A stretch of DNA of 64,000 bases. Origin: Chamaelirium japonicum (Eukaryota; Streptophyta; Magnoliopsida; Liliales; Melanthiaceae). The translations under genes were made by a program, and so were the position numbers. Location of the stretch: NCBI GenBank assembly GCA_947650365.1, contig OX393553.1:37291526-37355525 (forward strand), written 5' to 3'. Under the pieces are notes generated by a model, which saw nothing but the letters and a program-made list of their open reading frames with translations, ran no database searches and was not told the origin of the DNA. Positions 22,475 to 34,750 of this stretch are shown here, piece after piece; position 1 is the first letter of the stretch; each line of letters starts with the position of its first letter.

Positions 22475-24683
22475 TGTTGAGTAATATATGGTCTAGGGCT
22501 TGTAAAAACCATGGTTGATTAATAAATGAGTTGATATTTATATTAGAATAGCTTAATTGGTGCGTATTCTACGTGTTCTATATATTGAACTGATAAGAGC
22601 CATGACTGTATAGTGGTTCATCTGAGTGGGAGACTCAGTTGATTAGTACTATTAGCCTAAATTGTTCGCAGTTCTGATTAGGGTTGGTCGCCCTATCAGG
22701 TTAAGCTGTTGGAATGACAGAGCATGGGTTTCTCCACTATGGTCATTGCCAAGCACAGTGTCTGTAGCTGAACAGAACCAACACGGTGCACAGATCGGTG
22801 AGCAGACACCGGTGCACATAGCAGTGTTTCTGCTTAGGGTAATAAGTCCTAAACCCTGAGGAACCATGACCGGTGGACTAACCAGTTTGGGTAACTTTCG
22901 TTCACCAACGTGTGAGGGATCTAACCACGACCCAAAACCACGGTGCGCTGGATTGCTGAGCTGGCGTTGCATCGGCATGTCACTCCTGCAGGCTATTCAC
23001 ATCCCCATTGGGAGGTGCGTTCCTTGGTCTGACATACACCGTACTAAAACCAGGCCTGGTGGTTAACAGTTGAGCTGTTAGACCGAATCCAGTTGTTTGG
23101 CCAAAATGATCGGACGTAGGATGTGTTAATCAACCTGGAAGAAACCTAGTCATATGGTCACTTGAGTCTGACGGTGCTCTCCACCGCTCAAGTTGACACA
23201 TGGCACCGAGTGAAGGGATATCTAATTACCTATCTAAGCGGAGAGCAGGGGTATGCGAGAGAGCTTAGTAAGTCTGGGAGAATTGGAGTGCAGCCTGCGT
23301 CGCACTCTGGGTGGCCACACAGGTTAACTGGGACCTAGAGGGTTGACAGGGACACTTGGGTAGTGTGTCGATCGGGTCCGGTTGGAAGCCATGAATCCTA
23401 GTCCCTGAAGGTTCCACCTTATCCACGATCGTTACGGATCATAACTTTCTCCTTGTCTCACTGTACAATACGAGTTGAAGAAATAATGCCTTAATCGTCC
23501 TGTTTTCCATGAGTGCATTGCACTAGGGCATGGTGGATGCACAGGACTAAGTGTGTTCACTAGGGGGCAACCCCAGAGTAGTGTAGGGACACACGATGTT
23601 GCCATAATGCCATAAGGAGTTCATTCCGTGTATGCGTGTCGCACTAGAGCACGGTCTGTGTATTTAGTGATTTTTACTATAGGGGCACCCCATGTTTTAC
23701 TGAGGGCACCCCAGTAAATAGTAAAAACACTATTCAAAACTCTATGGTATGTTAAATAGGTATGGATGAGGTTCTCTAAGTGTTAGAGTACTTTATCATG
23801 CACTGAGGTGGAGCATATATGCTCCGGTATGAGGTGGATGACCACTAGATGCATGGGGGGCATTTTGGTCATTTCAAAATGTCCCGCATGCCCTAATGGC
23901 CGACCCCCCCATTAGGAAAAATATGCATGGCCATCAAATCCATATTTAAAGGGTTTAATTCAGATTTGAAATGATTTGAATCTATTCCCTTTAATTGCAA
24001 AACCAAATATGGCAACTATACAATAGTGGGCATTTATTTTTGAGGATTAATGAGAGAGAGAGAGAAGGGGGAACGGTTCATATGGACAAGGGGAGAGAGG
24101 GGCAAGGTTTTCAAGACATATTAGGCAAGGAAAATCGAGCCTCATTCAGATTTTGAAGAGAAAGACCGATCCCTCTCTCCCTTGTGTTCGGTTTTGGCCT
24201 CCCTCTCTCTCTCGGGCACTCATCTCTCTCATTCTTTGGGTTTGACCTAAAGTGTGAAGAGAAAATCTTCATCATCTTCTCCTCATTGAGTGGGTGTGAT
24301 AAAGAAGAAGAGAAAGCTTGCACTCCGAAGCACTCAGAGATTGGAGTGCAAGGATCCGGGTCGATTCGCGAGATTGGGTGTACCCGAAGAAGAACGAGGC
24401 TTCTCCCACGCACGTGGATACTTCCGTCATCATCAACTTGGAAGATTAACATCGCGGTGTTAAATCCCGCACGGAGGTATAATAAACAAAACCCTAGATC
24501 TATTGAATTGCATGCATAACATTTATGGTGTGTTTCGATAGATGACCATAGGGGTTCGTTTGCATTTCATTTTAATCTTGCGCATATGATTGTTTCTTAA
24601 GAAATTTTTAAAAATGTATCGCACACCGTATCGATCCTAAGATCGAGTCCGGCTTCCGTTGCGCCTCTGATTTATTTCCAACA
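22475..24683 (+). repeat. Element C 3' LTR
   Basis: A 2209-base LTR preceded by polypurine AAGTGAGAGAT. Small differences from the 5' copy include one base lost from each of two conserved pairings (CCGTGT to CAGTGT near 22,822 and ACGCAGG to ACACAGG at 23,317). Confidence 0.95.
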
Positions 24684-24688
24684 CTCCT

Positions 24689-26314
24689 GACAGATACTAT
24701 AGAGAAACCTTATTGGTTGATCCAGAGGGTCAGGAGGATGACCCACTGAGCTACGATGAGGCAGTGGGAGCTTCTGACAGCTCTGACTGGCAAAAGGCTA
24801 TGGAGGCAGAAATTGCATCAATGTCCCATAACGCTGTCTGGACTCTTGTTACACCATCATCCAATATTAAACCTATTGGGTGTAAGTGGGTGTATAAAAG
24901 GAAGAGAGGATCTGATGGAACAATAGAGACTTATAAAGCTAGATTAGTTGCCAAGGGTTATACCCAGAGAGAAGGAATCGACTTTGACGAAACCTTCTCA
25001 CCGGTAGCTATGATAAAATCTATTCGGATCCTCCTATCCATTGCAGCCCATTATGACTGGGAGATCTGGCAAATGGATGTCAAGACAGCATTCCTTAACG
25101 GGAATTTGGAAGAAGACATTTATATGATGCAGCCACCAGGTTTTGAGTCAGAGGGTCAGGAACATCTAGTTTGCAAGTTGCAGAAGTCCATTTATGGACT
25201 AAAGCAAGCATCTAGAAGTTGGAACATCCATTTTGATCAGGCAATCCAGTCATATGGATTTACTCAAAACGAGGATGAACCATATGTATACAAGAGGAGT
25301 GATAAGACTACAGTGATATATTTGATACTTTTCGTAGACGATATTCTACTCATTGGGAATGATGTAGGAACATTATCAACGGTAAAGGTCTGGTTGTCAA
25401 CACAGTTCGATATGAAAGACCTAGGTGAAGCGAGTTATGTTTTGGGGATCAAGGTAACACGTGATCGCCAAAATAGGATTCTCTCGCTATCACAGGCTGC
25501 GTATATAGATAAGGTTATGGCTAGATTTGACATGCAAAACTCCAAGAAGGGTTTTGTGCCATTTAGACATGGCGTAAAACTGTCTAAGGATCAATGTCCT
25601 AAGACACCTGAGGAGAGAGCAGAAATGCAGAAGATACCTTATGCTTCGGCATTAGGTAGTCTAATGTATGCTATGCATTGTACAAGGCCTGATATCTGTT
25701 TCGCAGTAGGAATGATGGGTCAGTTTCAGTCGAATCCGGGTCCAGATCACTGGACAGCTGTGAAGTGTATACTCAAGTACCTTCGTAGAACAAGGGACTA
25801 TGAGTTGGTTTACACTGGATAAGAACTGACGCCGATTGGATATACAGATTCTGACTTTATGTCAGATTTGGAATCCAGGAAGTCGACATCAGGTTTTGTG
25901 TTTATGCTAGGAGGAGCAGCGGTTAGTTGGCAGAGTGTGAAGCAGAAATGCATCGCAGACTCTACCACAGAGGCTGAGTACGTTGCAGCGTGCGAGGCAG
26001 CCAAAGAGGCGGTATGGCTCAAGAAATTCCTTACGGATTTGGGGTGCGTACCAGAGGCCCAGTTACCTATTGTGCTTTACTGCGACAATAGTGGGGCGGT
26101 AGCACAAGCTAAGGAGCCAAGACATCACCAAAAGGGGAAGCACAGCGAGCGCAAGTTCCACTCGATTCGGCAGTTTCAAAAGCAAGGGCGAGTAGCGGTG
26201 ACACAGATTGCATCTATAGATAATGTTGCTGATCCTTTCACAAAGGCAATACCTACCAAGGCATTCGAGCGACATGTAGACGCGATGGGAGTCAAAACCG
26301 TTTTGCTTCGCTAG
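24689..26314 (+). pseudogene. Element B pol, 3' half (RT and RNase H)
   Basis: This resumes exactly after the CTCCT duplication left by element C. The reverse transcriptase shows [21 protein letters not shown] and [11 protein letters not shown], the catalytic FVDD box. RNase H follows with YTDSDF, STTEAEY and YCDNSGAVA. An in-frame TAA at 25,820-25,822 separates RT from RNase H. The frame ends at TAG 26,312-26,314, just before the polypurine tract AAGTGGGAGAT. Confidence 0.9.
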
Positions 26315-26328
26315 ACCAAGTGGGAGAT

Positions 26329-28463
26329 TGTTAGGATTGATGTGTTCTAAGCTTGTAAAACTTTATGTTTTTGGTCTAATAAAGATTGATAGTTATTAAT
26401 ATATATGAGATGCATATAGGTGCGTAACATAGTTACGTGTTCTTTTAAGAACAGAGAGCCATGGTTATATGGTAGTCCACTGAGTTGAAGACTGAGTGGA
26501 TTGGTCCCATATAATCTAAATAAGTTCGCAGCAATGATCAGGTTGGTCACCTCATCATGATAAGCTGTTGGCGATGACAGTTCATGGGATGTCTTCACCA
26601 TGGTCATCACCAGGCACAGTGTCTGTGGCTGAACGGAACTAACACGGTGTACAGATCAGTGAGCAGACACTGGTACACTAAGCCGTGTTTCTGCTTAGGG
26701 TAAAACGGTCCTAAACCCTGAGGAACCACGCCTGATGGACTAACCAGTTGCGTGGTGCTTTGGCGCACCAATGTGTGAGGATCCATATGCAGTGATCCAA
26801 AACCACGGTGTAGTGGGTTACCCGGCTAGCGTTGCATTAGCATGTCACTCCTGCAGGCCATCCACACCCCTGAAGGGAGGTGCGTTCCTTGGTGTGACTT
26901 ACACTGTACCAAACCCAGGCCTAGTGGTCACCAGTTTGACTGTTGATCGGGTTCGATTACTCGACGGGGTAATCAGAGGTACGATGTATAGGTCAACCTG
27001 GAAGGAACCAAGTCATATGATCATTTGAGTCTGACGGTAGTCTTCACCGCTCAAAGTGAATCATGGAATCAAGTGGAGGGACAACGGGTTTACCACTACT
27101 AAGCGGAGAGCAGGGGTATGATGGAGAACATAGTAAGTCTGGGTGAATTGGAGTGCAGCCTGCGTCGCACTCTGGGTGGCTACGCAGGTTAACTCGAGCT
27201 CAAAGGATCGATGGTACACTCGGGTAGTGTGTCGATTGAGCTTGAGTTGGAAGCCATGAACCCCGGTCCCTGATGGTTCCACCTTATCAACATTATGTAC
27301 GGTTCTTGAACCGTCTCCTCGGAACACCATAAGCATAAGGAAGAAAGAAGTATACGCTCCGTGTGTGCTTGGCACTAGAGCACGGTAGATGCGTAACTAC
27401 ATATGAGTACTAAGGGTTGAGCCCGAGACTAGTGCAGAGTCGCATGTAGTAATCCCTAGCCATAAGTGAACTTCGCTGCATAGGTGCGATGCACCGGGGT
27501 ATGTTGCGAGTTGACTAGTTGACTTTGCTAGAGGCACCCTCCGGTGGCCTCAGTTAATAGTAGGTAACTAGTAAAGATCACTTAAGAAGTGGCCGCTAGG
27601 TATCGCACGCTAGAAATGGTCAAAATGAGGCGTCAGGGCGTTTTGGTAAAAACCTCACTCTGCCGGACCTCACTGTTGGCTGACCCTAGTGATGGGACAC
27701 CTTACTAGGGCCGGCCCTATGATGTAGGGATAAGAATCCCTCATCTATAGGGCCGGCCATATGGATAGGGATAGGGCGATAAAACGGTTAAGATCGAGCC
27801 CTAAAAAGTGGGAAAACGGATAAATACAACGAGAGATAAAAATGAGATAATGGAGAGATAATGAGAGGGGGTCATTATCCCCTTGGATCCTTATCCAAGG
27901 GGGTTGGCCGGCCCTATAAAAGGACCTATGGGCGCCGGCCCCATGTGCCAGAAAAACCGAACCCCCTCCTCTCTTATCTCTCTAGTTCTCTCCCTAATCT
28001 CTCTCTGTTTTCCGCTTGCTACTTCGTCTTCCTCGCGTGGAGTTCTGAAGAAGCAGAAGGGTCGTTCTTCGAAGGCACTCAGAGATCCGAGAGCGACGTT
28101 CCGTGCATCGTGTGAGATCGGGTGAACAAGAAAGGCAACATCTCCATTCGTACCATCGGCATCTTCGCGAACGATCTTCCGTCTTCATCGACAAAGAAGA
28201 CAATTCTCCGCGGTTAAAAGATCCGTACGAAAGGTATGTGTAATCTAACATGTAGATCTAGCGAGCATTATGATTTGCATCCATGCTAGTTAATCATTAC
28301 GCTAGATTGCCGTTAGGGGTTTTCGATTCTCGTGCATACACATGCACACATATGTAGATTAGTTTCTATGAAAAAGTAAAATAGTGTAACGTGCACCATG
28401 AACGGTCTTTCGACCGCCAAATCGCTTCCGCTGCGAGCCTCTGACCCGGATTAACTTCCAACA
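26329..28463 (+). repeat. Element B 3' LTR
   Basis: A 2135-base copy of the 5' LTR that carries the same U3 stems (from 26,573), pseudoknot (27,151-27,188) and TATA box (27,915). It is slightly longer than the 5' copy owing to a short indel near 27,838. Confidence 0.95.
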
Positions 28464-28491
28464 GGATGATCATGAGTAAAATCCACTTTCA
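28464..28491 (+). repeat. Element A 5' LTR, right remnant
   Basis: GGATG at 28,464-28,468 is the second copy of the B target site. The sequence then continues to ATCCACTTTCA at 28,491, matching the end of the intact 3' LTR. Confidence 0.9.
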
Positions 28492-28493
28492 AT

Positions 28494-28511
28494 TGGTATC
28501 AGAGCCGTGGT
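28494..28511 (+). other. Element A primer-binding site
   Basis: TGGTATCAGAGCCGTGG lies three bases after the LTR end and complements initiator tRNA-Met. Confidence 0.8.
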
Positions 28512-28766
28512 TCTAGCCCAAAATTTTTTTTGCAGAAAAGCCCTTATTTAATCAATTGACAGATGGTTCATTGAGTGGTATGACTCGATTCAGTGCATGC
28601 CAAATCGGTTCATACCCGGATTGGTTCGATTCAAAGCAATTTGGATTGGATGAATTTAAGGTAGAAGGTTTGGATCAAATCATTTGGGTTTGATTGGGTT
28701 GAACATATGTCACTGTTTGCACATTCACGGAATAATGGACAACCAATGCTGTGTTAAATATCTAAA

Positions 28767-28969
28767 CAATTCTATTTGGGTCGGGTTTACAAAAAACCTA
28801 ATAGGCCCAAATAAAACCCAACCCAATATATGAAAAGCCCAAATAATTCACAGATCCCTTCTCTGTCTTCACGATCTCAGCACCGCGAAGCACAATTCTA
28901 TTTGGGTCGGGTTTACAAAAAACCCAATAGGCCCAAACAAACCCAATATATGAAAAGCCTAAATAATCA
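28767..28969 (+). repeat. Direct repeat in element A interior
   Basis: An about 80-base segment beginning CAATTCTATTTGGGTCGGG at 28,767 is repeated from 28,893 with small differences. The second copy abuts the point where pol coding sequence begins, so the repeat may mark the joint of the internal deletion. Confidence 0.75.
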
Positions 28970-28970
28970 A

Positions 28971-29678
28971 TTGAAGCGGGATGGCATGACAGATATACCT
29001 TATGCATCTACAGTTGGAAGCCTTATGTATGCACAGACTTGCACACGTCCAGACATTGCCTTTGCAGTTGGATTACTTGGCAGATTTCAAAGTGATCTAG
29101 GCAAAACACATTGGGATGCTGCTAAGAAGGTATTCAGGTATCTGCGAGGGACTATGGATTTCATACTAACTTATAGGAAATCAGATGAGCTGGAAGTTAT
29201 AGGATTCACGGACTCTGACTTTGCCGGCTGCCCAAATACTAGGAAGTCTACTTCTGGATACATCTTCTTATTAGCTGGAGGAGCAGTTTCATGGAAGAGT
29301 CAAAAACAGACAATTACAACACATTCCACGATTGCTGCAGAGTACATTGCATGTTATAAGGCTACATCACAGGCGATTTGGCTGAGAAACTTCATCACAG
29401 ACCTTCAGATTGTGGACTCCATTTCTCGTTCACTCAGTCTTTTCTGTGATAACTTAGCGGCGGTTGTATTTTCCAATAACAACAAGTTCTCTAGTGGGTC
29501 TAGACATCTAGACACCAAATTTCTTGTTGTTAAATAAAAGATTGACAGTCATCAGATTTCAGTTGAGCACATCAGTACAGACCATATGCTTGCAGATCCG
29601 ATGACCAAGGGGCTAGCACCTGGCATCTATACTGAGTATGTAAAGTCCATGGGTCTAATTGAGTCATTTGATGTGTAA
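28971..29678 (+). pseudogene. Element A pol remnant (end of RT plus RNase H)
   Basis: The frame opens in the last part of the copia reverse transcriptase region (IPYASTVGSLMYAQTCTRPD) and continues through RNase H, with FTDSDFAGC, an AAEYIA motif and FCDN visible. An in-frame TAA at 29,535-29,537 interrupts it; matching sequence continues to TAA at 29,676-29,678 after DPMTKGL. It is a dead fragment. Confidence 0.85.
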
Positions 29679-30170
29679 GACATTCAGTTTCTTTAATGTA
29701 TTATTTCTGATTGACTATAAAGATATTGTGTTCTAATCCATTGGGATTATTAAGGAAATTATATTCTAATCTATTGGGATTATAAAGTGGGACAAAGTAT
29801 AGACATAAAGATACGTCTATTCTAGGAGTGAACATCTTGACCAAGTTCACTCATACAGCTTCCCAAATAAAGTTACTTTGTGGGTTTGTCTTAGTGGTAC
29901 TCGTGGTTATGAAAGGAAATATGTGGCTCTAAAATGGATAGCACAGGACCTCCTGGTCCTTACCATTGAGCTTTCTCATTAAAGTTAAAGGGCCTAAAGC
30001 ATTATGGAAAAGCCATAAAGTTTGTTTTTTAATTCTTTGACTGGCATTTAAAGTTTCTTTTGAATATTCAATCACTTGACCACATAAAGTTTGTTTTAAA
30101 TTTATTTTACATATACAAACGTATATTATGTATTTTTTAAATTATGGTCAATGTGGTCCAAGTGGGAGAT

Positions 30171-30632
30171 TGTAAGCCTATGGGCTTCCAGATGTGGCCC
30201 ACATGCCCACATGTGAGGTCCACAGTCCATATAAGGCTACAACCTAATAAGGATGGGCCTGGGTGATTGTTGATTGGGCTTACCATAATTATATATGCTC
30301 TGGGCTACTGGGTCTAATTTTGAAATCAATCACATCCATTGGATCTGTTGATTTCTCTGATGGGGAGAAATCATAAAGGGTTATAAATACCGGTACTTGG
30401 TCCCCCTCACGGGTAACGACATCTCTACGTGAGTCTTCTGGATACCCCCTTTGTCCATACCAGAGAGAGATTCCTTCTGCCACAGGGAGTGGAAACCAAG
30501 TCCGGAGAACACGCATCGGAGATCGTGATTCGTAGAAATTCTTCATCCATGGATTCTTCCGCTTTTGGTAACGATCCTATACTCTTAGAAGTAGGATCTC
30601 TCATGGATGATCAAGAGTAAAATCCACTTTCA
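30171..30632 (+). repeat. Element A 3' LTR
   Basis: This is an intact 462-base LTR, TGTAAGCC...CTTTCA, preceded by the polypurine tract AAGTGGGAGAT. By eye it differs from the 5' copy at many scattered sites, so A is clearly older than B, C and E. Confidence 0.92.
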
Positions 30633-30889
30633 CATGTTCCATCATAGTAATCGGTTCGGCTATTCTCTTGATCTTCAAAGAACAAAAAAATTATTATCAT
30701 GTCAAAACTTTCTATATATATCATGAATGGAAACTACTGAAGGAGAATCATCAAGTGCGTCTTCCATCAACACCACCAAATTCTGTAAGATTTATCACAT
30801 TGGGAACACTCATGGAGGTATGATGAACTTCAATTGCAGAAACCTCATGAAACTTGAGGCCGGATGAGTTTTTCGAAGCCGAGGAGAAT

Positions 30890-31180
30890 TGATGTAGGCC
30901 AGGACCACCATTTTCTTTAAAAAAATTATGTATCTTTTTATTTTGTTATAATTGCCTAGCGTGGGGGTTTTTCTGGCATAAAAAAAAAATAATAATAAAA
31001 ATTGTGTGTATTTGTGTCGTTGGTTAGGATGCTTGAACCAAACTCAAAGCCTAACCCAAATTTGTCTTCAAAACCTAACCTGAGTCTATTGTTCACCCCC
31101 TCCTTAATCTTCTTTTGTTACGAGATTCGTTCCCCTTTCAACTTCATTTAATCCATCAATGTCAAGTTCTTTGAATCCAC

Positions 31181-31249
<69 letters not shown>

Positions 31250-31877
31250 AAATATATTCTTTTTTCATTAACCTCTCAAGATACATAGAACCTCTCCTAA
31301 ATCACTTATAAATTCAAATGCATTCCCCTAACTCATTCTTCGAATATCAAGAACCATAAATCTTGGCAACTCTTGAGATTCATCGAAATTATTCATCACA
31401 AGACTCAAGAACCTTAAAGAGAGCAGTAATGCCAAGACATTTAATGTTCCATATCACCTCCTATAAAAACCCATTTCATTCATGAAATGAGATAGTGAAA
31501 ATAGATTAAGAATTTTTGGAGAAGTGCTTCGGTGCTTGATATCCTTTCACCTCTAAACCCGGTGGATTCCGGTGTTCTTCAGCTTTCTTCTAACCTCCTT
31601 CTCATCCACAAGTCTTTACCCCGCCGCCCTTTCACTCCTATACAAGTGCCTCCTTTGTACTTATTATCTATCTTGCCTTTCGAGGTCCCTATCTCTTTCT
31701 GTTGTCACTTTCAACTTCATCTTCATCCACAAAACTTCTACCTAGCTTCTAACCTCCCTCTTCTAAGTCATCCTTATCTTCCCGTCTTTTGTCTAGTCTA
31801 TCAATTTGCCTCTACCATTCGCCTACAACCTATCCAGAGCATTTGAACAACATATCCTATCAAGCACTCATACATTT

Positions 31878-31908
<31 letters not shown>

Positions 31909-31916
31909 TTACTCTA
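30890..31916 (+). repeat. Element D 3' LTR
   Basis: Starts TGATGTAGGCC after a purine-rich tract. It carries a CT microsatellite at about 31,185-31,247 and ends in or just after an AT microsatellite (31,882-31,909). The last few dozen bases of the left LTR have no clear match here. Confidence 0.6.
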
Positions 31917-34280
31917 TCTTTTTTTGGGCTGCTTATTTTATATTTTTGGACCAAATAATATGTCAATTTTACCTTTTGTGTTTAGAACTTGTTATGAGTG
32001 CTTTTGGATAATTTTAGGCATGAAAGTCCTATGTGTTTGAGGATGACCAAAGCTTTTTTGGTTTATGTAATGCTTTGGGCTTATAAAAGGACCCAAAACC
32101 TCTCCTTTAATTTTAATGAATGACATTGTTATTTTGCTTGTGTATGCTTTGCGGCCTTTTTGTGAGAGGATTAAGAGAATGAGGCATGCCGGTGAGAGAT
32201 CGGATCGATCACCAGCGAGATGTCCGAGATGTGATGACCCGAGTTCCGCCCCAAAAGGTACATGTTGAGGAGAGGAGTAATCGGGCGAAGCTTCTGGAGC
32301 GGGTCCCAGCTTTGATACCATGTGATGACCAGAGTTCCTTCCCAAAAGGTACCTATTAAGGAGGGGAGTATCGGGTATATTAAGACAATGATCCCCACTC
32401 CCATTACCGATGTGGGACTAAATCGTATGAGGCATGACCATCTCAATCAATCATTATCAATTGTTTTTACTTTAAAAATAATTGAGCTTTAATATTAATC
32501 GTGGAACTAATCCTGTCAAAAAAAAATTTCTTAATTTTCAATCAATCTATTTGTTCGATATTTTATCATGCTTGGAATCCATGCGAGTGATTTCGACCTT
32601 TGCCTATGCTTCGTTTTTCTACTTGAGATATATCATGCTTAAATTTTTATCTTTGATTACTATGATAATTTACTTCTTGAAATCTTACATTGCATTAGAG
32701 GTATTGCACCTACTTTTCTGCATTAATGTGGTTCCTTGATTTACATATATCGTAAGTGAACTACTAAATTTAAACCCGATCAGGATGGCATTGCAAGGGT
32801 TTGCTTGTGAGCTCAAATCAATCTAGTCAATAGATATTGCATTGTGAGGCATTATCCAAATGGCAAATTCGGGTCTTTCATTTCGGAGTTGCTAGCCCGA
32901 CTTGCTTCCTTCGGGATCTTGTTACCCAAAAGCTTGGTTATCTACTCCAAGCAACATATTGACAACATAGATAAAGTAATTATGAGCTTTCTCTTTTTTT
33001 TTCATTAATCTTACAAGCCAAAACCCCTAATATCCTCTTGACCTACTTCAGTTCATGACAAAACACAATCCATACACACATCTTCATTTTTCAAACACAT
33101 TCTAACTCATAAAAAACTATATGAAGTCACCTTGCTTAGGAAAGTCAAAATACTAAGAGGATGAGATTTATCTTCTAGAAGGCATGATGTTTTAATGAGG
33201 AACTTAACTATCATAGGCAAGGCTTTATTGAATAATTCCTAGTGATCAATTATGAAATAAAAACAAAGCTACTCTCAAAAAGATAAAAACAACGCTTCTT
33301 CATATATGAATTCATGCAAAACAATATTTGCAAAACTACTATAGTGTCACAAGCCATAAATTGGAAGTTAATCATATACAAGGTTTGCAAATCAAAACTA
33401 GATACCAACAAGTGTTTTTTATGTTATGCATTTTTTTCCTCCAAGAATCAAAGATGGGAATCAAATAAACATGGAACATGGGCCATTTCATCATTGTTCT
33501 TTTCCCAATATAAAAATAGGATTTAGAATGCATGTTAGCTATTTTGCATCAGAACATATTATAATTGATGATTCACTAATCTATATAATTTTTAATCAGG
33601 ATTAAAATATACCTACCATGCACGAATTAGAAGTCCTATAATTTATATAAACATAACAAAAAGAGTTTGGGTGAGGCATGTGAGGTCGAAGTTTGCCACC
33701 TAATAATCGAATTGCCCCCCTAGGTGCGGGTCTCTTGGCAATGACTCTTAGAGATACGACGACCCTCAGTATAGGTGCATTCTTCTGCTCATTGTCACGA
33801 CTCTGAGAAAACTTCGGCAAACCCCAACAAAAGTTTTAGGAACCCAACGATAGAACAAAAGAACACATAGTAGAAAGCAGAGTGAGAGTTGTGATAATTT
33901 TTTCAATGTGGAAAAACCAGAGGTATGCCTTGGTTTATATAGCCAACCCTCTTCCAACTAGCCATTGAAGCAATCGCAGGGAGGATTACAACGCCTCCGA
34001 AGCATAATCATAGAGTAACGACTAGCACTTTATTAGCTACTAGTAAAGTAATTGCTACTAACGTAACGTCTCTGCCCGAACTCCATATAACGTTTTTCTG
34101 AAATAAAACATGTTAAAATAATAAAAAGATGAGTTTTTTGCAAATCAATTCCTCAAATTAGGACTAATTGCCATCCAAATTAGAGGAATATTTTCCATAA
34201 CATTCCATGCTTGTCCGCTTGCTTCAGATATGGGGGTTTCTTGAACGAAATACCCTTAAGGATTTAAAACGACTAAATTA
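31917..34280. other. Unassigned DNA right of the nest
   Basis: No gene is seen. A direct repeat of about 43 bases (GTGATGACC...CCAAAAGGTAC) occurs near 32,232 and 32,321, and the segment ends with CCGATGTGGGACTAA, a motif also seen near 3210, so a small repetitive element is likely. TTGGTTTATATAGCC at about 33,930 is TATA-like but has no coding sequence next to it. Confidence 0.4.
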
Positions 34281-34289
34281 GTGGACAAC

Positions 34290-34750
34290 AGTGGTGGTAG
34301 AGATTGGCGACAGTGGTTGTGGAGGTGGATAGTGGTGATGGAAGTGGACGGTGGCAATGGTGGGTGGACGATGGTGGTGGAGGTGGGCTATAGATGATTT
34401 TGTGGGGGTGGTAAGCAGTGGTGGTTGGAAGGTTGATTACGGTGGTGGGTGGTGGTGGTAGTTGGTTGATGGTGGTGGTGGAAGTTGGCGGTGGATGGCT
34501 GTGTGGTGGTAAGCAGTGGTGGAAGTTGGAGATAGATGGTTATGGGGTGGTAAGAGACGGGTGGTGGTGGTGGAGGTGGGTGACAATGGTGAACGTGGAC
34601 AGTGGTGATGGAGGATGGTGGTGGTGGTGGCTGGGCAGTGGATGATGGTGCTGGGTAGTGGGTGGCGGCGATGGTTGGGTGTTACTGGACGGTGGATGAT
34701 GGTGGTGGGCGACGACGATTGTGGTGGTTTATGGTGAACGGTGGTGGAGA
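34290..34750. repeat. GGT-rich minisatellite
   Basis: Degenerate GGTGGTGGTGGAGGTGG and GTGGATGATGG units with no fixed period. Frames on both strands are open only because of composition. Confidence 0.75.

Larger units (their letters stand above)
14487..24683 (+). mobile_element. Element C: Ty1/copia with 2.2-kb LTRs, innermost layer
   Basis: LTRs 14,487-16,704 and 22,475-24,683 start TGTTGAGTAA and end TTATTTCCAACA. The target duplication is CTCCT at 14,482-14,486 and 24,684-24,688. It is the same family group as B: matching leader layout, gag-pol order and U3 structures. The coding frame is interrupted by a short templated insertion at 19,678-19,712 and one nonsense codon near the end. Confidence 0.95.
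8278..28463 (+). mobile_element. Element B: Ty1/copia with 2.1-kb LTRs, third layer
   Basis: LTRs 8278-10,401 and 26,329-28,463 start TGTTRGGATTG and end ACTTCCAACA. The target duplication is GGATG at 8273-8277 and 28,464-28,468. Order inside: primer site, about 1.7-kb noncoding leader, one gag-pol frame with three nonsense codons and the insertion of element C at 14,486. The domain order protease-integrase-RT-RNase H defines copia. Clade (Tork, TAR or Angela-like) is not resolved. Confidence 0.95.
7839..30632 (+). mobile_element. Element A: Ty1/copia, deleted, second layer
   Basis: The LTRs start TGTAAGCCTATGGGC and end ATCCACTTTCA. The element is bounded by a perfect 5-base target duplication CATGT at 7834-7838 and 30,633-30,637. 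Its 5' LTR is split by element B. The interior keeps the primer site and only the end of pol; gag, protease, integrase and most of the reverse transcriptase are gone. Confidence 0.92.
6753..31916 (+). mobile_element. Element D: oldest LTR retroelement, outermost of the nest
   Basis: Two diverged direct repeats of about 1.05 kb, at 6753-7809 and 30,890-about 31,916, both start TGATGTWGGC. A primer site TTGGTATCAGAGCC follows the left one at 7811, and a purine-rich GCCGAGGAGAAT precedes the right one. Apart from inserted element A, only about 25 bases (7810-7833) and 250 bases (30,638-30,889) of internal sequence remain and none is coding, so D was a small non-autonomous element or has lost its interior. 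The right end is blurred by an AT microsatellite, so the outer target duplication is unproven. Confidence 0.65.
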
